Source: Gemmatimonadaceae bacterium (lineage in GTDB: Bacteria; Gemmatimonadota; Gemmatimonadetes; Gemmatimonadales; Gemmatimonadaceae). From it: a DNA stretch of 64,000 bases. This document shows positions 1 through 10,222 of this stretch, one piece after another. The stretch covers positions 1 through 64,000 of the forward strand of contig JALHNZ010000009.1 in assembly GCA_022843265.1 (NCBI GenBank), written 5' to 3'. A program made the translations under genes and the position numbers. Positions within the stretch are counted from its first letter, which is position 1; every line of letters begins with the position of its first letter. Below the pieces are notes generated by a model. That model was given only the letters and a program-made list of their open reading frames with translations. It did no database searches and was not told the DNA's origin.

Positions 1-1
1 G

Positions 2-331
2 TGCGCCGCGGTGTACGGGCGCTTTTACGAGCCGCTGCGGCACAACATCAAGGCGTTGCATCCGGCACTTGATGCGTGGATGATTGTTGAGGGGTACGGA
101 AAAGTGCTCGGTCGGCCACAACTGGACCTGGCACGACGGGAGCTTTGTGTAGTGGCCGCTTGTGCCATTGCTCGGCAGGACCGACAGCTGCATTCGCATC
201 TGCACGGTGCACTTCACGCCGGTGCATCACCAGCTCAGGTAGACGCGGCGTTGCTCGCGATTGCCGATTTGCTGGACTCGGATGATGTCAAACGATACGT
301 GGGCCTCTGGGCTCGCGTGCAAGGGAAATAG
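2..331 (+). CDS. carboxymuconolactone decarboxylase (AhpD/CMD) family protein, 5'-truncated by window edge
   Basis: ORF open to the window start; ARRELCVVAACAIARQ...QLHSHLHGALHAGASPAQVDAAL is typical of CMD/AhpD-like proteins. Confidence 0.7.
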   Translation, partial: CAAVYGRFYEPLRHNIKALHPALDAWMIVEGYGKVLGRPQLDLARRELCVVAACAIARQDRQLHSHLHGALHAGASPAQVDAALLAIADLLDSDDVKRYVGLWARVQGK

Positions 332-334
332 CGC

Positions 335-1366
335 ATGTTTATCGATCGCGTCATCGTGAAGGTTGAAGCGGGCACCGGAGGGTCGGGCGCCTGCTCGTTC
401 CGTCGCGAGAAGTACTATCCGATGGGTGGTCCGGATGGTGGCGATGGCGGTCGAGGCGGCGACATCATCGTGCGCGGCGACAGCAACCTTGCCACGCTCC
501 TCGACTTCACCTACCGGGATTCCTGGATTGCCGAACGCGGTGAACACGGCATGGGCTCCAACATGACGGGGCGTTCCGGAAAAGACGTGATTCTTCCCGT
601 GCCGCCTGGCACCATCGTGCGCGAGAAGGACACGGGTGAGTTTATCTGCGAAGTGATGGGCGACGGCGAGGAGCATATCATTGCCAAGGGCGGTCGCGGC
701 GGCAAGGGAAATGCGTTCTTTGTGACCGCAACCCAGCAGGCACCCCGCAAGTGGCAGCCGGGCGAAGAAGGCGAAGCGCGCGTTCTTGAACTTGAGCTCA
801 AGCTCATCGCCGACATTGGTCTCGTGGGGCAGCCGAACGCCGGCAAAAGCACGCTGCTCTCAGTGATTTCCGCGGCGCGTCCGAAAATCGCGAACTATCC
901 GTTCACCACCTTGTCGCCCAATCTTGGCGTGGTGCCGCTGAGCGATCACCGGACGTTCGTGGTGGCCGATATTCCCGGCATTATTGAAGGCGCGCACGAA
1001 GGCAAGGGGCTCGGACTGCAGTTCCTGCGGCACATTGAGCGCACCCGCGTGTTGGCGTTCCTGCTGTCCATTGAATCAGAAGACTGGCAGGCCGAGCTGG
1101 ATCAGCTGCGGCATGAAGTACGTGAGTACTCCGAGGAGCTGGCGCAAAAGCCGTATTGCGTCGTGTTCACCAAGTGCGATTTGCTCGGCGAGTTGTTTGT
1201 GCCCGAAATCAGCGCCCCTGGTGCATTCGGGATGTACGCCGTGAGCGCACCTGGTCGCCTTGGTCTTGATGTGTTGCTCGATGCGTGGTGGAAGCGTTTG
1301 CTGTCGCTCCGCAAGGAAGAAGCGGCCGCGGCGCCACCGGCACGCGTTGATATCATGCTGCCCTGA
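335..1366 (+). CDS. obgE: GTPase ObgE/CgtA
   Basis: Glycine-rich Obg domain followed by G1 GQPNAGKST and DIPGIIEGAHEGKGLG motifs. Confidence 0.95.
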   Translation: MFIDRVIVKVEAGTGGSGACSFRREKYYPMGGPDGGDGGRGGDIIVRGDSNLATLLDFTYRDSWIAERGEHGMGSNMTGRSGKDVILPVPPGTIVREKDTGEFICEVMGDGEEHIIAKGGRGGKGNAFFVTATQQAPRKWQPGEEGEARVLELELKLIADIGLVGQPNAGKSTLLSVISAARPKIANYPFTTLSPNLGVVPLSDHRTFVVADIPGIIEGAHEGKGLGLQFLRHIERTRVLAFLLSIESEDWQAELDQLRHEVREYSEELAQKPYCVVFTKCDLLGELFVPEISAPGAFGMYAVSAPGRLGLDVLLDAWWKRLLSLRKEEAAAAPPARVDIMLP

Positions 1367-1376
1367 CGCATTGCTC

Positions 1377-2435
1377 ATGGCACCCGACGCTCTGCATAGC
1401 GCGACGTGCGACGCGCTCGCGCTATCACTGATGTCGGGCGTAGGTCCCTCGGAGCACAAGCGTCGTCTGCTCATGCATGGCTCAGCGGCGCGAGCGCTCG
1501 GTGAGTTCAGTTCGCACGAGGTGCAACAGGCGCGCTCGCGCGCGGCAGCCTATCTGGAGCTCACCGAGCGCGTTGGTGCCCAGTGCGTGTTGCCGTCGCA
1601 TGCATCGTACCCGCCCTCGTTTCACGCCCTTCACGCGCGGCCGCCTGTGCTGTGGCTTCGTGGCACCCCCGCGTACGCCGCGCAGCGCAGCGTCGCAATC
1701 GTGGGCACGCGCACTGCGTCGCCGGCGGGACTGCGGTTCGCCCGCGAGTTGGCGGAGGCCTGCGCCGGCGCGAATATCGCCGTGGTTTCCGGACTGGCGC
1801 GCGGCGTGGATGGTGCGGCGCATCTTGGGGCGCTGAACGCTCGCGGCACAACGGTCGCTGTGCTCGGCACCGGTGTCGACGTGCCGTATCCACCAAGACA
1901 TCGTGCGCTGCAGGAGCGGGTCGCTGAAGAAGGGCTGCTTGTTTCTGAGGTGCCGCCCGGAGAGCGTGGACATGCAGGCACCTTTCCGCAGCGTAATCGG
2001 CTCATTGCCGCGTTGGCGGAGATCACGGTCGTGGTCGAAGCCGGACGCGAGAGCGGGGCACTCATCACCGCACGCGTCGCGCACGAGCTCGACCGCACGG
2101 TGTGCGCGGTGCCGGGATCGGTCTATGCGCCTGAATGCGTTGGATCGAACGCGTTGTTGCAAGCCGGTGCGCAGGTGCTGTGCTCGCCCGACGATCTGCT
2201 CGATGAGCTCAAGTTGCCACGCCGCGCTGCGCAGTCCCCACAACTGGACGGCGATGCCGCTTCGTGTTGGGACGCGTTGCAGCAAGGAGTGGCGGACGTG
2301 AGCATCATTGCCCGGCGTGCTGAGCTCGACGTGCGTCGCGCAAACGTGGCGCTTGCCGTCCTTGAGTTGTACGGCCTGGTTGAGGTGGACTTGAGCGGCA
2401 CCGTGCGGCCTCTCGTCTCGGTTGCCAGCGGGTGA
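1377..2435 (+). CDS. dprA: DNA-processing protein DprA
   Basis: SVAIVGTRTASPAGLRFARELA, VSGLARGVDGAAHLGAL, FPQRNRLIAALAEITVVVEAGRESGALITA; ATG at 1377 is a better start than the ORF-track start at 1260 (overlaps obgE). Confidence 0.92.
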   Translation: MAPDALHSATCDALALSLMSGVGPSEHKRRLLMHGSAARALGEFSSHEVQQARSRAAAYLELTERVGAQCVLPSHASYPPSFHALHARPPVLWLRGTPAYAAQRSVAIVGTRTASPAGLRFARELAEACAGANIAVVSGLARGVDGAAHLGALNARGTTVAVLGTGVDVPYPPRHRALQERVAEEGLLVSEVPPGERGHAGTFPQRNRLIAALAEITVVVEAGRESGALITARVAHELDRTVCAVPGSVYAPECVGSNALLQAGAQVLCSPDDLLDELKLPRRAAQSPQLDGDAASCWDALQQGVADVSIIARRAELDVRRANVALAVLELYGLVEVDLSGTVRPLVSVASG

Positions 2436-3547
2436 GCACCGAGCGATTCGTATATGTGCACGTGCCATTTTGTGCGCGCCGGTGCAGCTACTGTGATTTT
2501 GCCATTGCCGTTCGAAAGACGGTTCCGGTTGCAGAGTATGTGGCCGGCATTGCGCGAGAGCTCCATGTGCGGGGCGTGTTGCCGGGCCCTGTAGATGCGA
2601 TCTATCTCGGTGGAGGAACACCTTCGCGACTTGGCGGCGACGGTGTTCGCGCGTTACTCGACACGATCCGCACGGTGCGGTCGCCGGAGCCAACGGCGGA
2701 GTGCACGATCGAGGTTAATCCAGAAGACGTGACCGCGGCCGATGTGCGTGCCTGGATGTCGGCCGGCATCAATCGCGTGTCGCTTGGCGTGCAGTCGTTC
2801 AGTGATCGCGTACTGACATGGATGCATCGCGTGCATGATGCGTCAGCCGCAGTGCGTGCCATGGACACGCTTCAAAACGCGGGACTCACTGACATTTCAG
2901 TCGACCTGATATTCGCGGTACCCAGCGAGCTGGAACGCGATTGGGAACGTGATGTGGCGCTGGCGTTGGAACTGCAGCCCACACACGTCTCGCTCTATGG
3001 CCTGACCGTGGAATCGGGCACGCCACTTGGCCGGTGGACATCCCGCGGCGCCGTGCTGGAAGCTCCTGAAGAGGCGTATGAACGGGAGTTTCTGCATGCG
3101 CACACGTCGCTCTCTGCGGCGGGCTTTGAACACTACGAAGTGTCGAACTACGGGCTGCCGAACCATCGCGCCCGACACAACAGTGCCTACTGGCAAGGCG
3201 TGCCGTATCTGGGACTTGGTCCCTCGGCGCATGGCTTTGACGGCACCCAACGCCGCTGGAACACCGAGGCCTATGCGTTGTGGGAGCGACAGCTCGCACA
3301 GGGCGTGGATCCGGTTGGCGGGTCGGAAACGCTGTCTAATGAGAACCGCGTGGCGGAAACCGTGTATCTCGGGTTGCGCACGACCGATGGCCTGTTGATC
3401 ACCGATGCGGAAGGTGATCTGGTGCGTCCGTGGGAGGAGGCCGGCTGGGTTTTTCGTGATCCATCGAGGCGCCTTCGGTGCACGGCGCTGGGCTGGCTCC
3501 GGCTTGACTCGATGGCCAGCGCGTTGACAGCACACCGAAGTCCTTAG
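2432..3547 (+). CDS. hemW: radical SAM heme chaperone HemW (coproporphyrinogen III oxidase-like)
   Basis: YVHVPFCARRCSYCDF radical SAM CxxxCxxC motif, IYLGGGTPS, NRVSLGVQSF. Confidence 0.92.
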   Translation: MSTERFVYVHVPFCARRCSYCDFAIAVRKTVPVAEYVAGIARELHVRGVLPGPVDAIYLGGGTPSRLGGDGVRALLDTIRTVRSPEPTAECTIEVNPEDVTAADVRAWMSAGINRVSLGVQSFSDRVLTWMHRVHDASAAVRAMDTLQNAGLTDISVDLIFAVPSELERDWERDVALALELQPTHVSLYGLTVESGTPLGRWTSRGAVLEAPEEAYEREFLHAHTSLSAAGFEHYEVSNYGLPNHRARHNSAYWQGVPYLGLGPSAHGFDGTQRRWNTEAYALWERQLAQGVDPVGGSETLSNENRVAETVYLGLRTTDGLLITDAEGDLVRPWEEAGWVFRDPSRRLRCTALGWLRLDSMASALTAHRSP

Positions 3548-3553
3548 TACACT
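3524..3553 (+). promoter_or_regulatory. sigma70-type promoter for hrcA: TTGACA-N18-TACACT
   Basis: TTGACA at 3524-3529, TACACT at 3548-3553, 18-bp spacer, at the 3' end of hemW, 7 nt before the hrcA ATG. Confidence 0.6.
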
Positions 3554-3560
3554 TAGGGTT

Positions 3561-4601
3561 ATGGCATTTTCAGAGCTCAGCGAGCGGGAACGACACGTCC
3601 TTGAGGCCGTGATTCAGGCGTACGTTGCAACGGCCGAGCCCGCCGGATCGCGTGTGTTGTCACGGCGCTTTGCGCTCGGCGTCTCACCGGCCACGATTCG
3701 CAATACGATGAGCGACCTGGAAGAGAAGGGGTTTCTCTACCATCCGCATACGTCGGCGGGTCGCATTCCGACGGACAAAGCGTATCGTGTCTATGTCGAT
3801 TCGCTGATGCGCGTGGAATCCATCTCCGCCATGGAGCGAGATCAGCTTGCCGCGCAGATCTCGGCCGGCGGTTCGGCCATCGAAGCGATTCTGCGCTGTG
3901 CCGCTCAGTCGCTTGGTGTGCTCACGCAGGAACTCGGTGTGGCGATGGGTCCGCGTTTCGATCGCGCCATTTTGCAGCGCATCGAGCTCGTGCGCGTCAC
4001 GTCCGAGCGCATTCTCATGGTGCTGACGCTCGGTGGTGGTTCGGTGCGCACCATTTTCGTCGAGGTGCCGGGCACCATCGCCGATGAAGCGTTGGTCGAA
4101 GTCACGATTGTGCTGAATGAACGATTGTCGGGGCTCACGCTCGACGAAGTACGCGCTTCACTCAGCAGCCGGTTGCGGGACGTGCCGGGCTCACTGAATG
4201 CCACGGCGCTGCTGAACATTTTTGTGCAGGAAGGCGAGCAAGTGTTCGCGCGCGCCGCCGAACCCACGGAGAATGTGGTGTTGGGCCAGGCATCGCTCCT
4301 CGCTGAACAACCGGAGTTTGCAACCGGCGAACGGATGCGGCAGTTAATTGAGTTGACGGAACGTCGTCAGGAGTTGGCGACGCTGCTGCAGTCGCGGGCG
4401 GGCTCGTCGGGGCTCAATATCACAATCGGGAACGAGCACGGCGCCCCGGGCATGGATGCGTTCACGGTGGTGACGGCCGAGTATCAGGCGGGTTCGTTGT
4501 CGGGCGTGATCGGTGTGATTGGCCCGACGCGCATGCCGTACCACAAAGTGGTGGCGCTCGTATCGCACACGTCGCAGCTCGTTTCTGATTTGCTCAGTTA
4601 A
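3561..4601 (+). CDS. hrcA: heat-inducible transcriptional repressor HrcA
   Basis: [32 protein letters not shown]...[39 protein letters not shown]. Confidence 0.95.
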   Translation: MAFSELSERERHVLEAVIQAYVATAEPAGSRVLSRRFALGVSPATIRNTMSDLEEKGFLYHPHTSAGRIPTDKAYRVYVDSLMRVESISAMERDQLAAQISAGGSAIEAILRCAAQSLGVLTQELGVAMGPRFDRAILQRIELVRVTSERILMVLTLGGGSVRTIFVEVPGTIADEALVEVTIVLNERLSGLTLDEVRASLSSRLRDVPGSLNATALLNIFVQEGEQVFARAAEPTENVVLGQASLLAEQPEFATGERMRQLIELTERRQELATLLQSRAGSSGLNITIGNEHGAPGMDAFTVVTAEYQAGSLSGVIGVIGPTRMPYHKVVALVSHTSQLVSDLLS

Positions 4602-4618
4602 GACTTTCCAGACATCAC

Positions 4619-5749
4619 ATGGCTGATTTTTATACAACGTTGGGCGTCGCGCGCGATGCGTCCGATGAGGACATCAAGAAGTCGTATCGCAAGCTTGCGA
4701 TGCAGTGGCATCCCGACAAAAACGGTGGCTCAAAAGACGCCGAAGAAAAGTTCAAGTCGATTACCGAAGCATACGATGTGCTGCGGGATCCGCAGAAGCG
4801 CGCCGCCTACGATCGGTACGGCGAGGCCGGGCTGCGCGGTGGCGGCGGTGGCGGATTCGAGCATGTTGATCTGTCGGAAGCGCTCAACATTTTCATGCGC
4901 GACTTCGGTGGATTCGGCGATATGTTCAGCGCCGGCGGCGGTCGTCGTGGCGGCGGACCACGCGCAGGCACGGATCTTAAGTTGCCGCTGTCGCTCACGC
5001 TCGAGGAAGTGGCAACGGGTGTCGAGAAAACGGTGATGGTGAAGGTGCTCGACCCCTGCGACAAGTGCGAGGGCAGTGGTGCTGAGCCAGGGTCCAAGCC
5101 GACCACGTGCAACACGTGCGCTGGCGCGGGCGAAGTGCGTCGGGCGCAGCGCTCGTTCTTCGGACAGTTCGTCAGTGTTGCGCCGTGCCCCACCTGTGCG
5201 GGTGAAGGCGTTGTGGTCGCCAGCCCGTGCCGCAGTTGTCGCGGCGAAGGGCGTGTGCGTGGCGAAAAAACGGTGCGTATTCAAGTGCCGGCTGGTGTGG
5301 CCACAGGTCAGTACATGACGCTGCGTGGAGCCGGCAACGTGGGGCCGCGCAGTGGTCCGCGTGGCGACATTCTTGTGGTGTTCGATGTCAAGGAAGACGA
5401 TCGTTTCGAGCGCGACGGCGAAGATCTTTTCTGCGAAGCGTTGGTCACCTATCCCCAGTTGGTATTCGGTGCCGACATCACCGTACCTGGTGTCACCAGT
5501 GAAATTTCGCTGCGCGTTCCGGAAGGCACGCAAAGCGGCACGGTATTTCACCTGCGTGGACGCGGCTTGCCGCGCGTGAATGCCACCGGTACAGGCGACT
5601 TGCATGTGCGCGTACAGCTGTGGACGCCGCAGGAACCGTCAGATGAAGAGACCACGCTGTTAAAGCAGCTTGCCGCCATGCAGGGCACCACGCCGCCGCA
5701 GCGCGAAAAGAGCATCTGGTCCAAGATGAAGGAAGCGTTGGGTGCCTGA
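4619..5749 (+). CDS. dnaJ: molecular chaperone DnaJ
   Basis: J domain with HPD motif, G/F region, four CxxCxGxG-type zinc repeats. Confidence 0.97.
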   Translation: MADFYTTLGVARDASDEDIKKSYRKLAMQWHPDKNGGSKDAEEKFKSITEAYDVLRDPQKRAAYDRYGEAGLRGGGGGGFEHVDLSEALNIFMRDFGGFGDMFSAGGGRRGGGPRAGTDLKLPLSLTLEEVATGVEKTVMVKVLDPCDKCEGSGAEPGSKPTTCNTCAGAGEVRRAQRSFFGQFVSVAPCPTCAGEGVVVASPCRSCRGEGRVRGEKTVRIQVPAGVATGQYMTLRGAGNVGPRSGPRGDILVVFDVKEDDRFERDGEDLFCEALVTYPQLVFGADITVPGVTSEISLRVPEGTQSGTVFHLRGRGLPRVNATGTGDLHVRVQLWTPQEPSDEETTLLKQLAAMQGTTPPQREKSIWSKMKEALGA

Positions 5750-6584
5750 GACTCCGTGGACCGCGGTGCGAGTGCGCCCAAGCAGTCAGGCTGTTTCCGT
5801 ACGGAGTGCGCTCATGCAGGCGTTCTTTGACGCGGGCGCGCAAGGTGTGCATGAAGACGGTGAACAACTCGTCACACACTTCCCGCCTGATACCGATCTG
5901 CAGCACGTGCGTACCGTGTTGAACGCGGCAGATGCCGGTGTGCAGATCGATGTGGCGGACGTCCCGCCGATTGACTGGACGGAGTCGTGGAAGACCAGCA
6001 TTGATGCGCATCAGGTCGGCACGCTCGTCGTCACACCGCCCTGGCTGGCCGACCAGTACGACGCAGCGACCACCATTGTCATTGATCCGGGAATGGCCTT
6101 TGGCACCGGTGAGCACGCCACCACGCGCGGTGTGATGCGTTTGCTTGGCGCCGTGTTGCATCGCGGCGATACGGTGGCAGATCTTGGCGCCGGGAGTGCG
6201 GTGCTTGCGATCGCGGCGGCAAAGCTTGGCGCTTCGCGTGTGTACGCCATCGAGTTGGATGAAGAGGCCATTCCGAATGCGCACGAGAATGTACAGCGCA
6301 ACAACGTCGCGGATGTCGTCCACGTCTTTCAAGGTGGCGCTGAGGCCTTGCTTCCGCTTGTGGCTCCCGTCCGCATTGTACTGGCCAACATTATTTCGTC
6401 GGTGTTGCAGGAGTTGTTGCCGGTGATCGACGCCTCGATCGAGCGTGGTGGTGCCGCTGTTCTCAGTGGCATCCTGCAGGAAGAACGCGCGCACATGGTT
6501 GAGGTCCTCACGGCGGCTGGCTGGCGCATCACCGCTGAAGACGCGGAGGACATCTGGTGGAGCGTGGCGATAGCGCGGGCCTAG
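5742..6584 (+). CDS. prmA: ribosomal protein L11 methyltransferase
   Basis: [21 protein letters not shown] and [18 protein letters not shown] motifs. Confidence 0.93.
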   Translation: MPETPWTAVRVRPSSQAVSVRSALMQAFFDAGAQGVHEDGEQLVTHFPPDTDLQHVRTVLNAADAGVQIDVADVPPIDWTESWKTSIDAHQVGTLVVTPPWLADQYDAATTIVIDPGMAFGTGEHATTRGVMRLLGAVLHRGDTVADLGAGSAVLAIAAAKLGASRVYAIELDEEAIPNAHENVQRNNVADVVHVFQGGAEALLPLVAPVRIVLANIISSVLQELLPVIDASIERGGAAVLSGILQEERAHMVEVLTAAGWRITAEDAEDIWWSVAIARA

Positions 6585-7279
6585 CGGTGTTCTTCACCTC
6601 CGAGCCGCTCGTTGCAGGTACCATCTGTACGCTCGGCGAGGACGAAGCGCGCCACATGAAGGTGCGTCGCATCGATGTGGGTGCCACGATTGGTCTCTGC
6701 GACGGCGCCGGCGCCGTTGCGGAAGGGCGCCTGGTGCGACTGGCCAAACAGGGAGCGCAGGTGGAAGTGTCGCAGGTGCGTCACATCGCACCGGCGCGCC
6801 CGGTGCATCTGCTGGTACCCGTGGCGGATCGCGATCGGCTGTTGTGGCTGGCGGAAAAAGCGGCCGAGCTGGCGTGCACCAGTTGGCGGCCGGTGCTGTG
6901 GCGTCGCTCGCGGAGTGTGTCGCCACGCGGCGAAGGGGTCACGTTCCAGGCGAAAGTTCGCGCACGTATGCAGGGAGCACTCGCGCAATCGCACGGCGCA
7001 TGGTTGCCGCAACTGTTTCCGGAAGCGCCGATTGAACGCGCGATTCAGGCCGCACCAGAAGGTGTTCGCCTGGTGCTCGACGCCGGCGGACTGCCGCTCG
7101 CTCGGTCGCCGATTGCCGCGGGCGATGTGATGATCGCCGTTGGACCTGAGGGTGGCTTCGAGTCCGACGAAATCGACGCGCTGCACGCCGCCGGGTTCGT
7201 GTCCGCCGGCCTGGGGGACACGATTTTGCGTTTCGAAACGGCGGCTGTCGTTGCGCTGGGGATCATTCGCGCGGGGTAA
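6557..7279 (+). CDS. rsmE: 16S rRNA (uracil(1498)-N(3))-methyltransferase
   Basis: DEARHMKVRR near N-terminus and AVGPEGGFESDEIDALHAAGFVSAGLGDTILRFETAAV C-terminal SPOUT motif. Confidence 0.93.
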   Translation: MERGDSAGLAVFFTSEPLVAGTICTLGEDEARHMKVRRIDVGATIGLCDGAGAVAEGRLVRLAKQGAQVEVSQVRHIAPARPVHLLVPVADRDRLLWLAEKAAELACTSWRPVLWRRSRSVSPRGEGVTFQAKVRARMQGALAQSHGAWLPQLFPEAPIERAIQAAPEGVRLVLDAGGLPLARSPIAAGDVMIAVGPEGGFESDEIDALHAAGFVSAGLGDTILRFETAAVVALGIIRAG

Positions 7280-7291
7280 CGTTTCGAGTGC

Positions 7292-7323
7292 ACCCGCGCT
7301 GCAGTGTCAGGACCAGCGCGGGT
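7292..7323. terminator. bidirectional terminator-like hairpin between convergent rsmE and nhaB
   Basis: Perfect stem ACCCGCGCTG / CAGCGCGGGT, 12-nt loop, between converging stop codons; no strong U-tract. Confidence 0.6.
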
Positions 7324-8832
7324 TCAGGGCAACAGGAACATCACGGCCAGCAGCCCGGTGACGGAGAGCGTCATCGCGTACGGCATCGCCATGAGCACCA
7401 TGCGACCGTACGACAGGCGAATGAGTGGTGCCAGTGTCGACGTGAGCAGAAACAGAAACGCCGCTTGTCCGTTTGGCGTGGTGACGCTGGCGAGATTTGT
7501 TCCGGCGTTGATGGCGATGGCCAGTCTGTCGAACTGCGCGCGTGAGATGTCACCGGCGAGAAACGCGTTGTGTACTTCCGTGATGTAGATCGTGGCCACA
7601 AACACATTGTCGCTGATAGCCGACAAGCCGCCGTTCACCAGATACAAGGCGCCGGTCTGTGTGGTTCCTTCCAATGTGAGGACCGATCGCACCAGCGGTT
7701 GGAACAAATGCTGATCGTGAATCACGGCCACGATCGCAAAGAATACGACCAGTAGCGACGTGAAGGGTAGGGCTTCAGTAAAAGCCTTGCCGAGCCGGTG
7801 CTCTTCTGTCACGCCGTTGAGCGCGGTGGCAAGCACAATGACTGCCAAACCGATCAGCCCCACTTCGGCCACGTGAAATGCGAGGCTGAACACGAGCCCG
7901 ACCGCGATCAGCCCTTGCACCCAGAGCATGACTACTTCCTGAGAGGAACGATGGGCCTCGGTGTGCTCTTCGTACGCATTGAGAATCGTTCGCACTTTTT
8001 CAGGCAGTTGGTCGCCAAAGGAAAAAATGCGAAAGTGTTCAACGGTGACACACGTAATGAACCCCACGATGAGCGCGGGAATTGACACCGGCATCATCTG
8101 CACGAAGAACTCCTGAAAGTCCCAGCCGGCAACTTTGGCAATCAGGAGATTCTGCGGCTCACCGACCATGGTCGAGACACCGCCAAGCGCAGTGCCCACC
8201 GCCGCATGCATCATCAGGCTGCGCAAAAAACCACGGAACACATCCAGGTCGGACCGGTCGAGCTCTCCGATCTCGTCGTCGCCGGTGACATCATGCTCCT
8301 GATGGTACTGCTTGCCCGAGGACACTTTGTGATAGATCAGAAAAAATCCGTGCGCCACGGTGATGACCACAGCCGTGACGGTCAGTGCGTCGAGAAACGC
8401 CGAAAGCACAGCGGCGACTGCGCAGAACAGCAGCGACAGCACCGCTTTGTGCTTCACCCGCAGCAGCAGTTTCGTGAAGGAGTACAACAACAACTCCTTC
8501 AGGAAATAGATGCCGGCCACCATGAACATCAGCAGCAGAATCACCGGGAAGTTCTGCACCACTTCGTCGTACACCGTCTCGGTGCTGGTCAGGCCCATCA
8601 CCAGTGCTTCGAGCGCGAGCAATCCGCCGGGTTGCAGCGGATAACACTTGAGCGCCATCGCGAGGCAGAAGATGAACTCAAGGATCAGGATCCAGCCCGT
8701 GATAAACGGACCGGCGGTCACAAGAAGCAGTGGGTTGACGATCAGGAAGCCGACAATGGTGAGCTTGTACCAATCGGGGGAGTTGCCAAGGAAATTATCT
8801 GCGAGCGAAGCCGCGAGCGTTGGCCTTGGCAT
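7324..8832 (-). CDS. nhaB: Na+/H+ antiporter NhaB
   Basis: [61 protein letters not shown] closely resemble NhaB. Confidence 0.9.
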   Translation of the reverse strand: MPRPTLAASLADNFLGNSPDWYKLTIVGFLIVNPLLLVTAGPFITGWILILEFIFCLAMALKCYPLQPGGLLALEALVMGLTSTETVYDEVVQNFPVILLLMFMVAGIYFLKELLLYSFTKLLLRVKHKAVLSLLFCAVAAVLSAFLDALTVTAVVITVAHGFFLIYHKVSSGKQYHQEHDVTGDDEIGELDRSDLDVFRGFLRSLMMHAAVGTALGGVSTMVGEPQNLLIAKVAGWDFQEFFVQMMPVSIPALIVGFITCVTVEHFRIFSFGDQLPEKVRTILNAYEEHTEAHRSSQEVVMLWVQGLIAVGLVFSLAFHVAEVGLIGLAVIVLATALNGVTEEHRLGKAFTEALPFTSLLVVFFAIVAVIHDQHLFQPLVRSVLTLEGTTQTGALYLVNGGLSAISDNVFVATIYITEVHNAFLAGDISRAQFDRLAIAINAGTNLASVTTPNGQAAFLFLLTSTLAPLIRLSYGRMVLMAMPYAMTLSVTGLLAVMFLLP

Positions 8833-8968
8833 TCAGGCCAGTCCGCGCATCAAGAAACGATCCGGCGTGTGCATGCGGTCGGGTCAGAAGAGGTGGGGGG
8901 CGGCGCAGTTTTGGCACAGGAGGGACTGCCTGGGGAGGCGTGCCCACAACGCTAACCCGTGGTACGCC

Positions 8969-10021
8969 TCACCGTGAGGGGGACCGCCGGGGTGGCAACA
9001 AGACGCCAAAGCTGATGCCGCCAGTGCGATGCGCGGCGCCTCCTCGAAAGGCGGGCGACGTGTAGATGTGCGTGAGCTCCACGTAGCGCGTCGCCGACCG
9101 GTACACGAGGCCAATCTGCTGTCGATACACCGTACGCGATACATCGCCACTGGCGATGGTGTACGGGCTGCTCCGATTGAAGAGACCGCCTTGCAAGGTG
9201 GCGTCGTAGCCAACGACCTGGAGCTGTGGCTTCACATACGCGAAGATTGCGCGGGCGGTGCGAGCCGCCGGTGGCGTGACCGAGGGAGCCGCCGGTATCG
9301 AAGAGGACGCGTCGGAGCGCAGTCTTCCGGCGCGCAGCGTTGTGCCGATGATTGCGGCGGTGTGAAAGGTCCCCGCGCGCACGCTCGCTGCGGCCGACAC
9401 ATCTGCACGTCGCCCGACACGCTGCAACACGCGCTCTGTCGCTATTTCATAATTGAGGATGACATCGTTGTGAATCTGATGCGTCCAGCCCATCGGGATG
9501 GTGTTGCCCGTCTTGCGGTGCAGGTAGGTCTGAATCTCGCGCCCACCGGCCGCCGGACCGATCACACCAAGCGTCAGCGACGACGTGGTCAGACCACCCG
9601 TGGTTGTGTCGTTCGCAATCACGAACGCGCGAAGCTGTTTCGTGCCGGCGTACGGTCGATCGCCGACCGGGATCGTCGCTTGTTTGAGATCGCGCGACGT
9701 GTACCCGTTGTCTTCGAACGCCACGCCGAAACGCCGACGCGAATGGGACGGAGCAAAGAGCAGTTGCTCGAAGAGGCGAGCCTGCAATCGCGGGTGCACC
9801 ACTTCAATGAGGATGCCCTGCGTGTAGAAACGATCAGTCGCCGTAAAGAAGTCGTTCTCGTAGGTGACGCGCCAGAACGCGTCGGCAGACACGGCGCGTT
9901 CTGTTCCGGTACTCTGAATCGCCTGCGACAGCACTGCGCGTGGCAGCATGGAGATCGTCAGTATCAGCGCAGTGCAGGAAATGGCCTGCAGGTAACGCGC
10001 GGTGTTGGCGAGATTTTTCAT
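8969..10021 (-). CDS. lipid A deacylase LpxR family outer-membrane protein
   Basis: Signal peptide then RVTYENDFFTATDRFYTQGI and GDRPYAG motif typical of the LpxR/DUF2219 family; start chosen at 10021 (signal peptide) rather than 10087. Confidence 0.75.
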   Translation of the reverse strand: MKNLANTARYLQAISCTALILTISMLPRAVLSQAIQSTGTERAVSADAFWRVTYENDFFTATDRFYTQGILIEVVHPRLQARLFEQLLFAPSHSRRRFGVAFEDNGYTSRDLKQATIPVGDRPYAGTKQLRAFVIANDTTTGGLTTSSLTLGVIGPAAGGREIQTYLHRKTGNTIPMGWTHQIHNDVILNYEIATERVLQRVGRRADVSAAASVRAGTFHTAAIIGTTLRAGRLRSDASSSIPAAPSVTPPAARTARAIFAYVKPQLQVVGYDATLQGGLFNRSSPYTIASGDVSRTVYRQQIGLVYRSATRYVELTHIYTSPAFRGGAAHRTGGISFGVLLPPRRSPSR

Positions 10022-10222
10022 GTTCTCCGTACGCCGGTCACGTGCTTTCCGGATCGCTTGGTGACGCACTGTCGTGATTATGCGCAACGGAGCGCATCAC
10101 GCGCGCGCGCATGTGTGACGCGCTTGTGACCTGCGGGATATTGATCCGTGATGGGCGGATGGAGTTTTGACGTGTCATAGTCTTTCTCCGTCAGAAACCT
10201 CCTTCCGACTCCACACACCTCC

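Noticed and set aside
9029-10129. 366-aa plus-strand ORF
   Set aside because: Antisense to the LpxR-like gene, which has a signal peptide and family motifs.
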